From the NCBI GenBank assembly GCA_013396525.1, contig VWYX01000280.1, positions 254,226-318,225 on the forward strand: DNA of 64,000 nucleotides, read 5' to 3'. The DNA is from Chaetorhynchus papuensis. Lineage: Eukaryota; Chordata; Aves; Passeriformes; Rhipiduridae. Shown here piece by piece: positions 12,301-24,000 of this stretch. The position numbers and the translations under genes are program-made. Every line of letters begins with the position of its first letter. Position 1 is the first letter of the stretch. The notes under the pieces are model-generated. The model did no database searches, was not told where the DNA came from, and worked only from the letters and a program-made list of their open reading frames with translations.

Positions 12301-15300
12301 AGCAATGCTGCTAGAGCAGTGCATCACCACATTAATCAGTGTCTTCAATCTCAGATGCAGTGTACCAGGTGGTCCAAACCAATACAACAAAAATGAGCTA
12401 CTTAGTTCTTCATTTAGCTTAGAAAATTACTTCTTACTCATCTAATCCAAACCCATCCCAAGGGTGAGGATGTCAATAGCTCCAGATCCTCCTTGACAGA
12501 TGGATGTATTGTCTACTGGTATTTCCAGCTAAGGAGATCCCCGAGAGTCACTCTACATTCTCTTCTACAGCTACAGAAACAAACCACTTCTGCTTGACCT
12601 GGACCTGCAAAATAGACTGAGCAAAAATATAGAGCAACAATAACCTTCCCTAGGAGCTTGCTGCTGTGCCTAACCACTGTCTTAGTTCAAATGCCTTGCC
12701 TAATACTTAACCCACATTTTCTCAGCTGGAACTTAAACCAACTACTTTTCATCATGGCCCTGCTGATTAACATAAATAACTGAAGCTTGTGACCTGTGTT
12801 TGAGCAGTGTTTCAAACATAGCCTTTTTGAATTCTCTTTAAAAAGGCAAAGCACACTAGAAAGATTGCACCACCAACTGTTACCCATTTACCAAGAAGAT
12901 TTTAGATGCATGTGGTGCTTTAAAGCTTATAGAGTGCTAATGCATCTAATGGTTTGGCTCTCGTATATGTGTGCTGTGACCCTGGCTTTCTCACTGGCTG
13001 ACCTGACACAGTCCCTTTAATCTCTCTGGGATTCCAGTCTCTTCTGTTTATAAAATCATATTCATTTAACCATGCACGTTTTTCAATTACACAGGGGAGA
13101 GGGGAGAAAGCACTCCCTTCTCAAGTTCTCCCACCTTCAAAATGGGGAAGGAAACAATTTATAAGCACTTTCGGTTCTTTTTTTTTCAGATGGAAAGCAC
13201 TGTACATGTGTGAGGTAAGCAAGGAGTCAGCAACCATCACATAATGTTATATGAGTATACACAGATCTATAGTGTAAAACATACAGAATGTATAACATAC
13301 CTACACGTGTTAGTTGGAAAACAAGACTTTAGCTATATACACAAATTCCATTACTCAGTGGTGGAATTGTAGTGGTAAAACGGTACAGCTCTCTACCTGG
13401 ATAAGACCAGTTACTTCCTGGGTAAACATAAGAAGTGCTTTCTTCCACACAAGACAATGAGTTATACTGCTTCTGAAATTACATGCTTTAAAGTAAATGC
13501 CAAGACAAGCAACACAGAAATATGAGGAAAACAGAACTCCCTCACAGGCATCTTTATAAAAGAATCAGAACTGTTACGGTGATCTGGATGACTACATAAG
13601 GTACTGCAAGAACAGGATGGCAAGTCTGTTGTTTATAGAAATCTTACAGCTACCCCAAGGGCTTCAATGAACATTTAATGCTTATTTTTCAGACTCAAGG
13701 AGGCAAATACGCTTCTATTATTTAAAGAAAAAAAACAACAAACAAAAGAGAGAGATAGAGAGATGCCTATGTTCTTCACAGTTTTAACAGAATAAATGAA
13801 AAACACAGTTACAGACACCTAGTCATCCTTGTAAGCATATTTACAGCATACCAAGATGGAACGTTGTAGTGTGTTTTTAAAAAAAACCCCATACCTCCAT
13901 TGGCAACTTCAAACTTGACTCCAAATTCTCCTCCAGGTCCCCCAGGACTGTGGCTAGCTGTTAAAATAATTCCACCAGCTGCTTTGATCTTTCGGATGAT
14001 ACACGAAACAGCAGGTGTGGATAAGATCCCATTCTGTCCAATAACCAATCTGCCGATCTATGTGAAAAAAACAAGCCAAAGTACTCAGAATAGTACTAAA
14101 TTTTTGAAAATTAGTATATAAACACACACGGGCATGTACGTACAGGATAGAAATGGTAAAGTCCTGGTACAGAACATATTCTTTTGCAGAGAAATATACG
14201 TACATGAGTTGGTTGCATGCTAATCTGGAGCAAAAATACTGTATCCTGGCACCTTTAACTGCAGTGGCCTGGATATGACAGTAAAGCAAGAACACAGCAA
14301 TGACAGGGATTTGCAAAGCTCCCAAGCATAATATTAGGCTGTCATCCTGCTACCAAAACTTGCCAGGGAACCCCACAAATCAGCAAATCCCCTCAGATAT
14401 CAGTATAGTTCAGGGCTGACACTGTGGATACATTTGCGGGGCTGGGACTGTGATAGAGAACAGAAAGAGAACTGGCTTTCACAGGGCAGCCTTCCAGTGC
14501 AGTCACAAGTATCACTCCACACTAGGACCTGCAGTGTCTTGTAGTTACAATTCTACTGCCAAGACACTCTTGGATGTCCTGCCCCATAGAAAGCACTGCT
14601 CCTCCTTCAGCTACCAGTTACTCCTTGGCTATTCCAAATGAACAGGGTGTGTTTCCCAGGGCACAGCTGAGCAGGGGAAGTTCCCACCATCCTTAAAATA
14701 AAAAAAAACCCTTTCAGGTGGTGTTATTAAACACTGACTCAATGTGTTTGGTATTACGTGCAGTTCCACTGCAAGGTTCCAATTTCAAAACCATGCCTTC
14801 ATCCCCTACACCAATACTACAGTTTCAGCCTAACAGAAATAATCTAGGAGCCAACAAGAAATGTATTTACAAAGAAATACAAAAGAATTCCAATTTCTGG
14901 GAAACAGGAAGATCAAAAAAAACAAGGGGAGAAGGGGAGGTTAAGAGTTACAGATGAGAACTGAGGCAGCTGCATATGGAGCTTAAAAGGATATTGTCCA
15001 AGTTTGGAGCTTCTCAATAACATCAATACAAAAAAAAAAGAAAAAATCAACCCCCTCACCACCACCACCACCACCACTGCTGAGTAGTAGTTTGGAAGGG
15101 GCAGGGCAGTTAGGGGAGACAGAGGGAGAAGCAGAACACTCAATCCCTCCCACTCCCCATCTAAAAACAGACTGGGAGTTGAACTTCGAATTTCATTCTC
15201 TAGTTTGAAGGAGATTTGATATCTCTACAGTCTGTGTGGCAAAGAATAGCACAGAAGGTGTCACTACCTGCCTCCTGTCCATAAAGAGCTATTCCTTCAT

Positions 15301-18300
15301 ATACAGATGACTTTCTTCTGGACACTCACATGAGGACCTTAATGGATACTTAGAAGTGTGCTTCCAAATAACTTCAGAAAATTTATTCAAAGGATTAAGA
15401 GATTATTTATTTAACCGGTTTAGTGAACTATTTTAATAATTAAGATCACAAAGAAATTATCAACTTCTACTGCAAGCATAAATTACTTTTTTGATAACTC
15501 TCACCAATCAGAAACTGTCTATCCACTTCTCTTCCACTGAGAATGACAGGACCTGCTTTCCAATTTTTAAAAAATGAGCACTCTCCTATCTGAGATTTCT
15601 ACCTCAGGTTCTCATGAAAGAATGATTGATTGTCTACCTGCTTCTCTTCTCAGAGTTTTTGCAGATAATTTTGAAGCCTATGGAATGTTGATGGAAAACA
15701 GGAGAGCTAAGAAGTTAAGAAACAAACAAAAAATTATTATGGAAAGAAAAATATTATTTTAAAAAACCCCTGAAATTGTTTGTTATAAATATTGTGCCTC
15801 CCTTTCTTTAAACTATGAAGCATGTAGAAAGCTAGAGCAATGACTCAATCTTCCAAATACAGCTGTCAGAAATGGGTGCCAGCTCTTAAAACAGTATTGT
15901 GTATGGGTAAACAAAAGGAATACGACAGCGATAACATTTTACAAAATGCTTGAAAACCAACACACTGAATCTATCTGGCGGTACTCAGGTATAAATGCAT
16001 TTATACTTGCATGCAGGCTTATCACAAACATGTTTTCGGTATTTCTAAATCTAAACTAGTGAGTTTCAGTTTTTGTCTTCACGCACAACACTATTTTTAA
16101 AAGTCAGTAGAATACTTAAATTATTCAGAATGCACAAATTTCCTAGGACTATCTCTTCACCGTATTTAATTTCTTCCCATTCAGCAGATGTTGCAAAAAC
16201 CAGTTTTTCCATTTTTCTGGATGCCAAATATTAATATAAATATTAATAATTTGATTTGCCTTAAGCATTTTTCATGATGCTACTATTTCTGTACTACTTA
16301 GAAATATTATTTATTGTGCTAATTTCTATATTATAGAAATACTGCAATATTTAGTATGCTAAATTAAGGATCCTGCAAATCAAATTACATAGGATACATT
16401 GGTATTTTATTTGCAGGGAATACTATGAAGTTTCACCTTTTATCAAGGTCATCAGTGCTTCTACAAAACTCCCTGAAGACAGTGCAGGCCTTAAAGGTGT
16501 AAATGTGCTACCCATCTTCCTTTGCTTTCTTTATTTTGGTGGCAGGAATGCACAAGGTCATCTTCTCCTACTTCAGAATGTCTTCATTTCGAACCAAATA
16601 CTAAACTAGCCTTTAATTGTTTCTTAATTTAATTAATATCTGATTTTACAGACTTCTTGCAAACTGGGCTAAAATAAGTAACAAAACTGTACCCACATAC
16701 TGACTCACAATTAAAGTTCCAGTAATATCCTTCTGAAAATCTTGGACAATTTCATAGCATGGAAAAATTATCTTTGGGATTCAAAAGCTTGCATGGCTAC
16801 AAGATCACAGACATGCAGCATCCCTTCTAATGCTGTGTCCCTATGCCACATTCTATTTTGTCACTGTACTTTTCGTAGCAACAGCAGAAACAAAGATCCT
16901 CAACAAACAGTTACAGCTGAAAGAATAAAGTACCCTAACAAATACTTTACAAGAACACTTTTATGCAATATTACTGCTTGCAGCTGTGCCTTTTCAGACG
17001 ATTCAGCTGATTACCATGGAGTCACTTAATGCTTTTTTTAATTATTTTTCCCAGTAATCTCTCATATGCTTCAGTCAATTATACTCTAAAGGACATGAAG
17101 CAAGCAGATTACATCCTGAACAACTTGGGGCTGTGCCTTCCTATCTTTTACTATAGTATCCTAAAGATGACTGAACACCACACTCAGGGTAGAAAAAAAT
17201 AAATATCACACACACCCAGGGAGGGAGGGCAAGACTTGCATGAAAAGCCATGGAAAATAAAACCAATATGGTATTACATAGGAGACAACCAGAAAACTCA
17301 ACTCTCTGCCATCTCAAACCTCTACAGTATTACTATCAATATCCTGCAATCTCTCTAGCATGTTGTCATGACTTTCCATATTCAGTGTAAGAGCATTAGC
17401 TTCTCATCTGCCACTGAACTCACAAATAACAGCTTCTCATTTAAACCTGTCCTAAACTTTCCATCAAAAATGAGACACCCATCCAGCTGGTGGGTCTAAT
17501 GGAATATTTGCATTTAATTCGTAGAGGAACTGTATTGCAAATGCTGGATCCTTTTAACTCGGTTCTTCCAGACATTAAGGTTGGCAGACACTACTACTGG
17601 CAGGACACAGGTGGAAGGGGAAATAGAGCCTCAGATACCCTCCTACCACTCCACTCTGTCAAACTGCTTGTTGCAACCCAAAATGGCACAGAACCTCTGT
17701 GCCTTCCTCACGCTCCCCCACCTTCCCATGACAGGCACTCCCTTACCCAAATGGGTTTGCTACAGCCCCAGTTGTGTGCCCCACTGAAGGGCGACCCTGG
17801 TTAGCCAGCCTGCAAGAGTTGGTGAGCATGTGCTGCTTGCAGCTGCAGAGCATGGGGCAGCCTGCAGCTGCTGCCAGCAGGGGAGGGCTGTGCAGGCTGT
17901 AGCTGTGGGGCACGTACCTGCAGCCCTGAGCTGGAGGGCATGAGCCAGCAGCACCCAGGATGAGCAGAAGGCAGGCCAAGCACTGGCAGCTGACTGAGCA
18001 GGGGACCTCATCTCACTCCTTGTACTGGAGCCTATGCCAACCGTGCTAGGCTGTTAGCACAGGGGGAATGTGGGATGAGTCACCAAGTTTGAACAAGAGG
18101 AACCTAGCAACTCTAAAGGGCAATCCATTTACAGTTGATAATAGAAAATCGCTTTTATTTTTGTACTCAGCAGGCACAACTAACCAGGACACTCGGTATG
18201 AGTCTTCCAGGAAGGAGATTAAAGTTCAGTTTATCAGCACTGTGTAACTATTCCTCTCCTGGCACTCAGGGCAGCTGAGTATTTTCAATGCACCTTCAAG

Positions 18301-20873
18301 CCTTCCCTACATTTCATCTGATCCAGCCTACACCAGTTCAGTTCTTTCACTGTGATACCGGCTACATGCTTTCTCATGATATTAACCTCATCCAAAGGGA
18401 GAGATTTTTGCTCTCACGAATCTTCTCTTCCTCTCCCCCTACTTACATAGTGCAGTACTAAACAATGCTGTCAAGGAGATTTAGGTATTTTCCCAGCAGG
18501 TGTATTTTAACAGCCAAAAAATAAAACATACAAATAGTACTAACTAGGTGAATGTAAGACTTACGCATTTACATTGTGCTTGAGAGAAACAGAGGTGAGG
18601 GTGAGCAGAGTGGGTGAAGATGTTAAAAAGAGAATAGAGGATCAGAACATGGAAATGGGAAGCCCCTTCTGTAGCTCCCTACCAGCTGGGCTGCTGAATT
18701 TCTGAGGGCTGTGTCATTAGAAAGATAATCATGCGTGAATTCAGATCTTTGTGAGAACTGTGAGCAGAAAAGTTTGGGGTATGGCTTCAGAAAACACAAG
18801 GGAGAAACTGTGTTTCTAAGAAACCTGCAGTAACTTAAGAAAGGGGAAGCATTATTACAGCACAGTGCCAGAAACATGCCAAACTGGAAATCTCCTGAAG
18901 GCAGAAAGATATTCAAGCAAGATGGGGAATGTGACAGTAAGAAAGAGGCAGGCTGACAGGAAAAATGAGTCAGCATAACCTGTCTGAGAAGCCCCTGCTC
19001 TTCTAAACCCTAAATTTCTTCAGCATCTCAGTCCTTGCAGTCACCCTGCACAGTAACCCATTCCTGTAGATCCTACCAGCGTGCAAGGACAGGCAAGAAC
19101 CTCAGCCTCAGCAGGGCAGTTCTTTCTGCCAGGCTCTTGCTTTAGATGTTGCTGCACTTCATCTCACCTGGCCACCAAGTACCAATTCCATCAGTGAGAC
19201 TATCTCCACTGAGCTACACGGGCAGTGGGGCTAGGGAGCTGCACTCCTCCGTGTCCTGTCCCACCTTTCTTGCAACTCCCCACACACACGCGCCCACTTC
19301 CTCTGCCCTACACTCACTCCTGCATGCTCCCTTCCCTGACACTGAAGATGGAACCACTGTGCTAGCCTTGTGCCAACCCGTGCCACTGCCCCCACTCCCA
19401 CCAGTGTCCCCCCCCAGCGCCCTCCCACACCCTGGGCCACATAAACCCCAGCCTCTACCAAGTCCCTATATGAATGGTGATTTTGCATTAGGCAGACAGT
19501 ACGTAACACAGTCAGTCTCTGACATCCCAGGCATCGTTCAGCATCTGCCTGATACTATCAACATGCTGGAAACATGCTTTAGAAGTAAATTTAAAATACT
19601 CATTATTCATACAAGACTGGCTGGTCTACATAGCTTGTACCTGACAACAAATCAGCAGGGAAAACTCAAACACATATGGAGATTCATTTCAAAATTGAAA
19701 GATCTTTTGAAAGGACTGCCTTTAAAGGTGCTTGAGAAAAAAAAATCCCCAAAAAAAGAAACCCCATAAAATTTTATCACTCCTTCTGCCAAATCTAGGC
19801 TCAGTCTAGGCATCATAACAAGAGACAGCAGTTTGAACTCTTCGTTGAAGCAGGACCTTCAAGCCTGCGTTATCTGGTGTTTCCAGCTTTCTGTACACAG
19901 ACATACACACATACATGTATCTAGCAGAAGACATAAGTCTTCTTCCCAAGTTCTTTCCTACTTTCAAAACTGTACAAGAAAAATTTGTATCCTGTCTGAC
20001 CAGAGGCTTCTACCTCTGCTGTCTTCCTGCATTTTACAATTTGTTAGCAAGTGACCGACAGAAAAGAACTATTATTTTCCCAAGATGGGGGTAAAATGCT
20101 AAATTCCTCTTCCTTTAACAGTACAATTTTCCTTGCATATGTTTAAAATATCCTGAGCAGCAGATGCATGTCTGACACCTTTTGTTTCCCATGTACTTAT
20201 TTTTAACTCCGCTACATTTTCTCCTGCAGAGTGAACCTTATGTTTCAGCTCCCATGCCTTCCTCCTTCTACAATAAGGTGTGAAACAGCGCGGCACGGCT
20301 GGCCGTCTCCTGAGGCTGCCACCATCGCCAGCGCCACACCCCGCCGGAGCCATCACCCCGCCGGGGCCCAGCGGCACAGCGCAGGGGACACACGAACCGG
20401 CACGTGTGGGGCTGGCTCGGGCGCCTGCCGCGCACAGCGCTGACATACAGCCGCACGCCGAGCTCCTCGGGGCTCCGTCTGTGTCTGAAGCGCTGTCCGG
20501 CTGATGACATTGGAAGGTTCTGCCCGTGCTTCCAGCGGGAGAGCCGGCGCGGGCAGAGGGACGGGGAGCAGGGGCCGTCGAGGGGCGGCGGGGAGGGTGA
20601 GGGGCCGCTTACCCCGTTGGCCGCGGCCATCTGAACGACGATCTCGATGGCCGTCTTGCTGAAGTACCTGCCGTCGCTGCCCACCACCATGGTGCAGCCC
20701 TGCCGGTCGCGGAGGTCGACGGAGGAGAGGAGGCTCTGCACGAAGTTGGGCAGGTAGTTGCGCTGGCCCTCGAAGAGCGCCGTGGGCCGCCGCAGGCCCC
20801 CTCCGCCCGTCGGGCGCTGGTCCTCGTAGGGCGTCGTCTGCACGGTGAGCACGGGGATGGGGGTCCGCTCCAT
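3210..20873 (-). CDS. PGM5: PGM5 (phosphoglucomutase-like protein 5, aciculin), 5' half, exons 1-6
   Basis: Six minus-strand exons (20613-20873, 13895-14057, 11210-11356, 7016-7141, 4270-4460, 3210-3364) join in frame with GT/AG sites to encode about 347 residues that align without gaps, as far as I can recall, to the N-terminal ~60% of PGM5 (567 aa in human). The family is alpha-D-phosphohexomutase. PGM5 itself is reported to lack significant mutase activity and to act at muscle and adherens-type junctions with dystrophin/utrophin and filamin C. Visible landmarks are the N-terminal PIPVLTV segment, the phosphoserine loop TASHSPGG (Ser122) and the metal loop DADGDR (about 293-298) split across exons 5/6. 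Exon 2 and the loop sequences favour PGM5 over PGM1, which has TASHNPGG and DGDGDR. The 3' exons lie beyond the left edge. The gene is AT-rich in introns with a GC-rich first exon and carries CR1 fragments in introns 3 and 6. Confidence 0.96.
3365..4269. other. PGM5 intron 5
   Basis: AT-rich intron of 905 bp. I see no repeat or conserved coding segment in it. Confidence 0.7.
4270..4460 (-). CDS. PGM5: PGM5 coding exon 5 (residues 233-296), metal-loop start
   Basis: The exon is 191 nt with a TTTCACAG acceptor and a GTAAGT donor, phase 1 in and phase 0 out. It encodes MGPYVRRILCDELGAPANS through EYGFGAAFDADG. The last four residues open the metal-binding loop that exon 6 completes with DR. PGM5 has Ala where active PGM1 has Gly in DGDGDR. 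Confidence 0.96.
4461..7015. other. PGM5 intron 4
   Basis: AT-rich intron of about 2.55 kb. It holds an unexplained 72-codon open frame on the gene strand (5958-6176), which is locally richer in GC and contains a direct repeat of GTGTTCACACT at 6118-6128 and 6169-6179. I see no flanking splice pair that would make it an exon. Confidence 0.6.
7016..7141 (-). CDS. PGM5: PGM5 coding exon 4 (residues 191-233)
   Basis: The exon is 126 nt with a TTCTAG acceptor and a GTATGAAC donor, phase 1 in and out. It encodes VEIVDSVEIYLNLLRTIFDF followed by NAIRNLLTGPNQ and KIRIDAMNG, matching the linker and domain-2 entry of the phosphohexomutase fold. Confidence 0.95.
7852..7886. other. Assembly gap (35 N)
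   Basis: Run of undetermined bases in PGM5 intron 3. No exon is missing at this place, since exons 3 and 4 join in frame. Confidence 0.99.
9425..9775 (+). mobile_element. CR1 LINE fragment, endonuclease part
   Basis: Translation shows the CR1 endonuclease start: an Asn-Ala-like leader before KQKELE, then YDLIAITEAWWDE near 9510, a KLFRRDRLGRRGGG block near 9580 and a VAVYYRTPD block near 9750. It stops mid-ORF where sequence like PGM5 exon 2 begins shortly after. It lies antisense to PGM5. Confidence 0.85.
9811..9932 (-). pseudogene. Decayed partial copy of PGM5 exon 2 in intron 3
   Basis: On the gene strand this segment aligns to the last ~115 bases of exon 2 (13895-14010) and a few bases beyond its donor, at about 85% identity counted by eye. 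Shared landmarks are ATCAAAGCAGCTG, GCCACAGTCC, CTGGAGGAGA and GTTGCCAATGGAG followed by a GTAGGG donor. The copy has an in-frame TGA in place of the CGA Arg codon near its start and a 1-bp insertion before GCCACAG, and it lacks the first third of the exon and any acceptor. It therefore cannot serve as an exon. It is flanked on both sides by CR1 sequence. Confidence 0.88.
9945..11068 (+). mobile_element. CR1 LINE fragment, reverse transcriptase to 3' end
   Basis: Begins inside the RT domain with a VIYLAYFKVFDTVPHGIL block near 9950, then a WVPSGLSGDW block, VLFNIFINDINSD and the catalytic FADDTKL motif near 10215, followed by the usual CR1 C-terminal tract (LVRSHLQCCIQLWG near 10580, DRLKELGLFSIEKRRL near 10680). 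It ends with the CR1 3' tail, CAACCTGGTCTAATG to CCATGACTCTATA. Several frameshifts and stops make it inactive. Confidence 0.92.
11210..11356 (-). CDS. PGM5: PGM5 coding exon 3 (residues 142-191)
   Basis: The exon is 147 nt between a TATAG acceptor and a GTATCAG donor, phase 1 in and out. It encodes GPAPDMVSEKIYQISKT and then a segment with EEYAICPDLRVDLSRLG and KFKPFR, nearly identical to human PGM5 as recalled. A CR1 element ends only about 140 bp from its donor side. Confidence 0.95.
11357..13894. other. PGM5 intron 2
   Basis: AT-rich intron of about 2.5 kb. I see nothing recognisable apart from a short AGAGAGATAGAGAGA purine run near 13745 and an A-rich patch before it. Confidence 0.65.
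13895..14057 (-). CDS. PGM5: PGM5 coding exon 2 (residues 88-142), phosphoserine loop
   Basis: The exon is 163 nt between a CATAG acceptor and a GTATGG donor, phase 0 in and phase 1 out. It encodes IGRLVIGQNGILSTP followed by the active-site loop TASHSPGGPGG and ends in VANGG. The loop serine falls at residue 122. The residue after His is Ser here, Cys in human PGM5 and Asn in active PGM1. A decayed copy of the 3' two thirds of this exon lies at 9811-9932. Confidence 0.96.
14058..20612. other. PGM5 intron 1
   Basis: About 6.55 kb. The left two thirds are AT-rich without recognisable elements, except an (ACC)n tract at 15058-15077. From about 17500 to 19500 GC content rises. A 207-codon open frame runs on the plus strand at 19146-19769, antisense to PGM5; it is Pro/Ser/Leu-rich and matches nothing I know. 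Confidence 0.65.
15058..15077. repeat. (ACC)n trinucleotide microsatellite
   Basis: Nearly seven perfect ACC units, preceded by an A-rich patch. Confidence 0.95.
20613..20873 (-). CDS. PGM5: PGM5 coding exon 1 (residues 1-87)
   Basis: The ATG at 20871-20873 opens a frame beginning MERTPIPVLTV and ending MAAANG, directly followed by a GTAAGC donor. The exon is 261 nt and ends in phase 0. It holds the start of domain 1, including the GSDGRYFS motif near residue 66. The start is chosen because human PGM5 begins with the matching MEGSPIPVLTV. The exon is strongly GC-rich and lies in a CpG island, unlike the other five exons. Confidence 0.96.
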
Positions 20874-21025
20874 GGCGGCTGCCGCCCGCCGGGCTGTGGC
20901 TCCGCTGGGGAGCGGCGGCCCTGGCGCAGGCTGCCGGACCGGCCGTGGGGGGCCCAGAGGCGTTCCCCGGGCGGGGCCCGGCGTCGCGGGGGAGCCAGGG
21001 CGGGCGCGGGCTGCGCGCCGCCCCT

Positions 21026-21073
21026 NNNNNNNNNNNNNNNNNNNNNNNNNNNNNNNNNNNNNNNNNNNNNNNN
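21026..21073. other. Assembly gap (48 N) in the PGM5 CpG island
   Basis: Run of undetermined bases within GC-rich sequence. Such gaps often hide extreme-GC DNA, and 5' UTR sequence of PGM5 may be missing here. Confidence 0.99.
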
Positions 21074-24000
21074 GGGCCCCGCCGGCGCCTCACCGCCCGC
21101 CGAGGCGCCCGCGGCTCGCCAGCCCGCTGCCATCAGCATGCGGCGGCCCCGGCCAAAAATAACCCTGGAAAGCGAAGCCGAGAGCCGCGGGCTCCTGCCA
21201 GGGATGTAACTGGAGGCAGCGGGGAGCGGGCGAGCCAGCGCCGCACACTTGCTCGGGGGGATCACGGTCTGTCAGCGTCGGGCCACCCCCGACCCCCGCC
21301 GGGCCCCGGCAGCCGCGTACCCCGGGCACGGCCGCAGCACCTCCGGCCGAGGGCAGCACCCCCACGCAGCGAAGAGTCCCGGCTGGAGTGAGGCCGGGCA
21401 GTGGTACTGCTCCAGGCGAGGAAACAAGGGAGCAGGCAATTGAAGAACGAACAGAGGGAATCGATTTTTTTTTTCTTACTATATTGCTCAAAAGCAGAAT
21501 TTTTGTGTAGTAAGTAAACTTGAGCAGGGGCTTGCTAACTGTGCGTGCTGGTTTCTCTCCACGCTCACTCTCTGTAAAGCCAAGTCTGAAGGTGTCTTTA
21601 TGGTAAACTAAGGCATTTCACACGGATGTATGGCAAGGCTTAGTTCATTGACATGGGTTCATTCTGCTTAAATGAAACGCAGAGGTGGTGGCACTAGCAA
21701 CTGCGAAGATGCCTGGCATTTCCCAGTATAAAGGCTGTGTTTATAGATGCCTGTGACTGTCAAACATCAGCTGAAATTTTCCATCCAAATGCTCTTTTCA
21801 CACTAGGCCCACACAGCATTTTTTTGCCAGGACAACTCTCTTAGTAGGAGGGTTGGAAAAAATAGTCATGTAACCTCGATGTCATTCTTGCGCTTAGGAA
21901 ATCCCTGGTGTAGACCTGCGTCTGAGCACGCAAAAATAGTTTTGTAAGGCATTTTTCTGGTTTCTTCAAAGGAGTCTGCTCATACACCACTCAGAAGCCG
22001 GTGGAGTGTTACGGTTCAACAAAACAAAGTGTTAGCTGCAATGGTAGGAGGTGGCCAGGCAAACATGGGGTAAAATGCTTTTGTCTTTTACAGAGGCTAC
22101 AAGTCCATTAAGTAGTTCATTCAGTAGTTCATTAAGAGTCAGTGAGAGTCACCTGATGAATGGTAACCAGAGGAACTCAGTCATGATTTTGAGCCCTATT
22201 TCTGCAGGCTTTTTAGCGGTTCATAGAGCGTGACAGTTTAATTTAATTTTCTGCTACACATACATCCCTTTGGCAGGGACGGCTGCCGTCACGGTAAAAC
22301 ACTCTACATGCTATGGTAGGCACGGCCCAACAGTTTAGTTTAAACAAAGTAATTCATTTAAGCAGATACAAGAATTCTAGCGCTGTTGGGAGAACACCTT
22401 TAGCAGCAGAGGGCCACAGCACATACAGGGAAGCAGTAATTTCCTCTCTCTCCTTTTGTTAGACCTCCTAGCCTGTAGTCATGATTGTGGCTTCCTATAC
22501 TGATTCAGAATGCATTTTAAACAGCAAAAGGAAAAAAATCTGCCCTGTAGAAATGCCAGTTCTCATACCCCTAATGTAAACAAGGCACAGTTTAAATTAG
22601 GTAGCTGTATCTTAAATAATTTTGAGCACTGCCAGCAATGAAACCATGACATACAGTGTGCCTTAGTGAAAGCTGAGATAAAATCAGATAACTGCAATCT
22701 ACCAGAGCAAGTACCCAACAAGGAAACAGCAGCAAAGATGGAAAGCATTAGAAAGAGCAGATAAGATCCAAATAAAGGAAAACACATGACCAAAGTAAGA
22801 AGAAATGTGATAGTCTTTGAAATAAAGAATTGACTGCATTTTTTCATATGCATAGAGGAAATGTGTTCAGCATTTGGAAGAAAGTATATCAATTTTAAAA
22901 ACTGCAAACACTGACATTCTCAGAATGTGTATTTCAGAGGGACAATCAGAGACAATTTTCCAAAATTGCTTGTCTCCACCCATATAATTTATGTACAGTA
23001 ATGAAGAAACGTGTTTACAGTCTTTTCAAGCATTGCCTTGACAAAGGCACTACCAGAAGTGTAATGGATTGTAATGAGCACTGTGAATTTTTTAGTTCAA
23101 ACTCAAGCTCTGCTTTAGGTCAGTCCAACCAAAACTTTATGTAACCCCTCTTTCATTATGATTCTTGTAATACTTTGCAAAACTCAGTGTCAGAAAGTCA
23201 TACTATTTCAGGGGGACCTCAGGTTTTGTATTAAAAAACAAATTATCAGCCTTTACAGTAGCGGTGCAAAGCATGAGCAAGTTAATGTAAACAGCCTGAA
23301 CATTTTAGGACAAAAGCTGAAGAAAAGGAACAATGTTTTTACTTTTTAAAATAAATCCTGTTTTTCAGCACCCAGATTAGTATTATGTTGATACATTTAT
23401 CCATGGGTAAGTGCTTAAATTTCTGTTTTATAGCAATACAAGTCCCACGAGCAGTCCTGTTCTCAGCAGATGTCATTGAGAAGTGGAGGTCTCTGTAAAT
23501 GGCCAGTATTGCAGTGCATTAACTGATTACTGCTACGTATCTTCAACAAATGAATAATTATCAGTTTGGGATGATATTAAAAGTCTGGAATGTCTTCTTG
23601 GAAAACAACAGCTAAATATATTCTTAGTATTACCAAACTCTGTTGTGAGTGAGTTTTTTAAAGGTTGTTAAAATAAAAACCAACTTAATGGAGTGACAGG
23701 ATGCATGTCAAATTTGTTCTGTTTCCAACGAAAACAATTAGCTTTCTGAGTGCCAATTTTAGAAACATGGTTGGACGTATGCAATGTAGTTCAGGAACAT
23801 TTTCACCCCCTAACTGGCTTCTTATTTGATTCTTCAAGCTTTTTAATTCCTGAGCCTTAAAATGTTTACCATAACTCATTTGTCTTGTGACAACATAGCA
23901 GTGTTAATTAGTTTAAGATGTGTAATTTTTGTGTTTGCCCTTCTAGTTTTTACCAGCATTTTACTGGTGCCTTTGTCCCTTTAGGTCCGGTTTTGTCGTG

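Larger units (their letters stand above)
20270..21420. promoter_or_regulatory. CpG-rich promoter island of PGM5
   Basis: Dense CG dinucleotides and GC-rich sequence surround PGM5 exon 1 and the ~550 bp upstream of its ATG, dropping sharply to AT-rich DNA at both borders. No TATA box is evident near the start. A 48-N gap (21026-21073) interrupts the island about 150 bp upstream of the ATG. One AT-rich spot (GGTTATTTTTGG on the minus strand, about 21152-21163) resembles an imperfect MEF2/CArG site. Confidence 0.75.

Noticed and set aside
20353..21265. Several long open frames over PGM5 exon 1 and its upstream island, some crossing the N gap
   Set aside because: They are GC-driven frames in other registers of the CpG island; one crosses undetermined bases. 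The PGM5 frame starting at 20873 explains the conserved protein.
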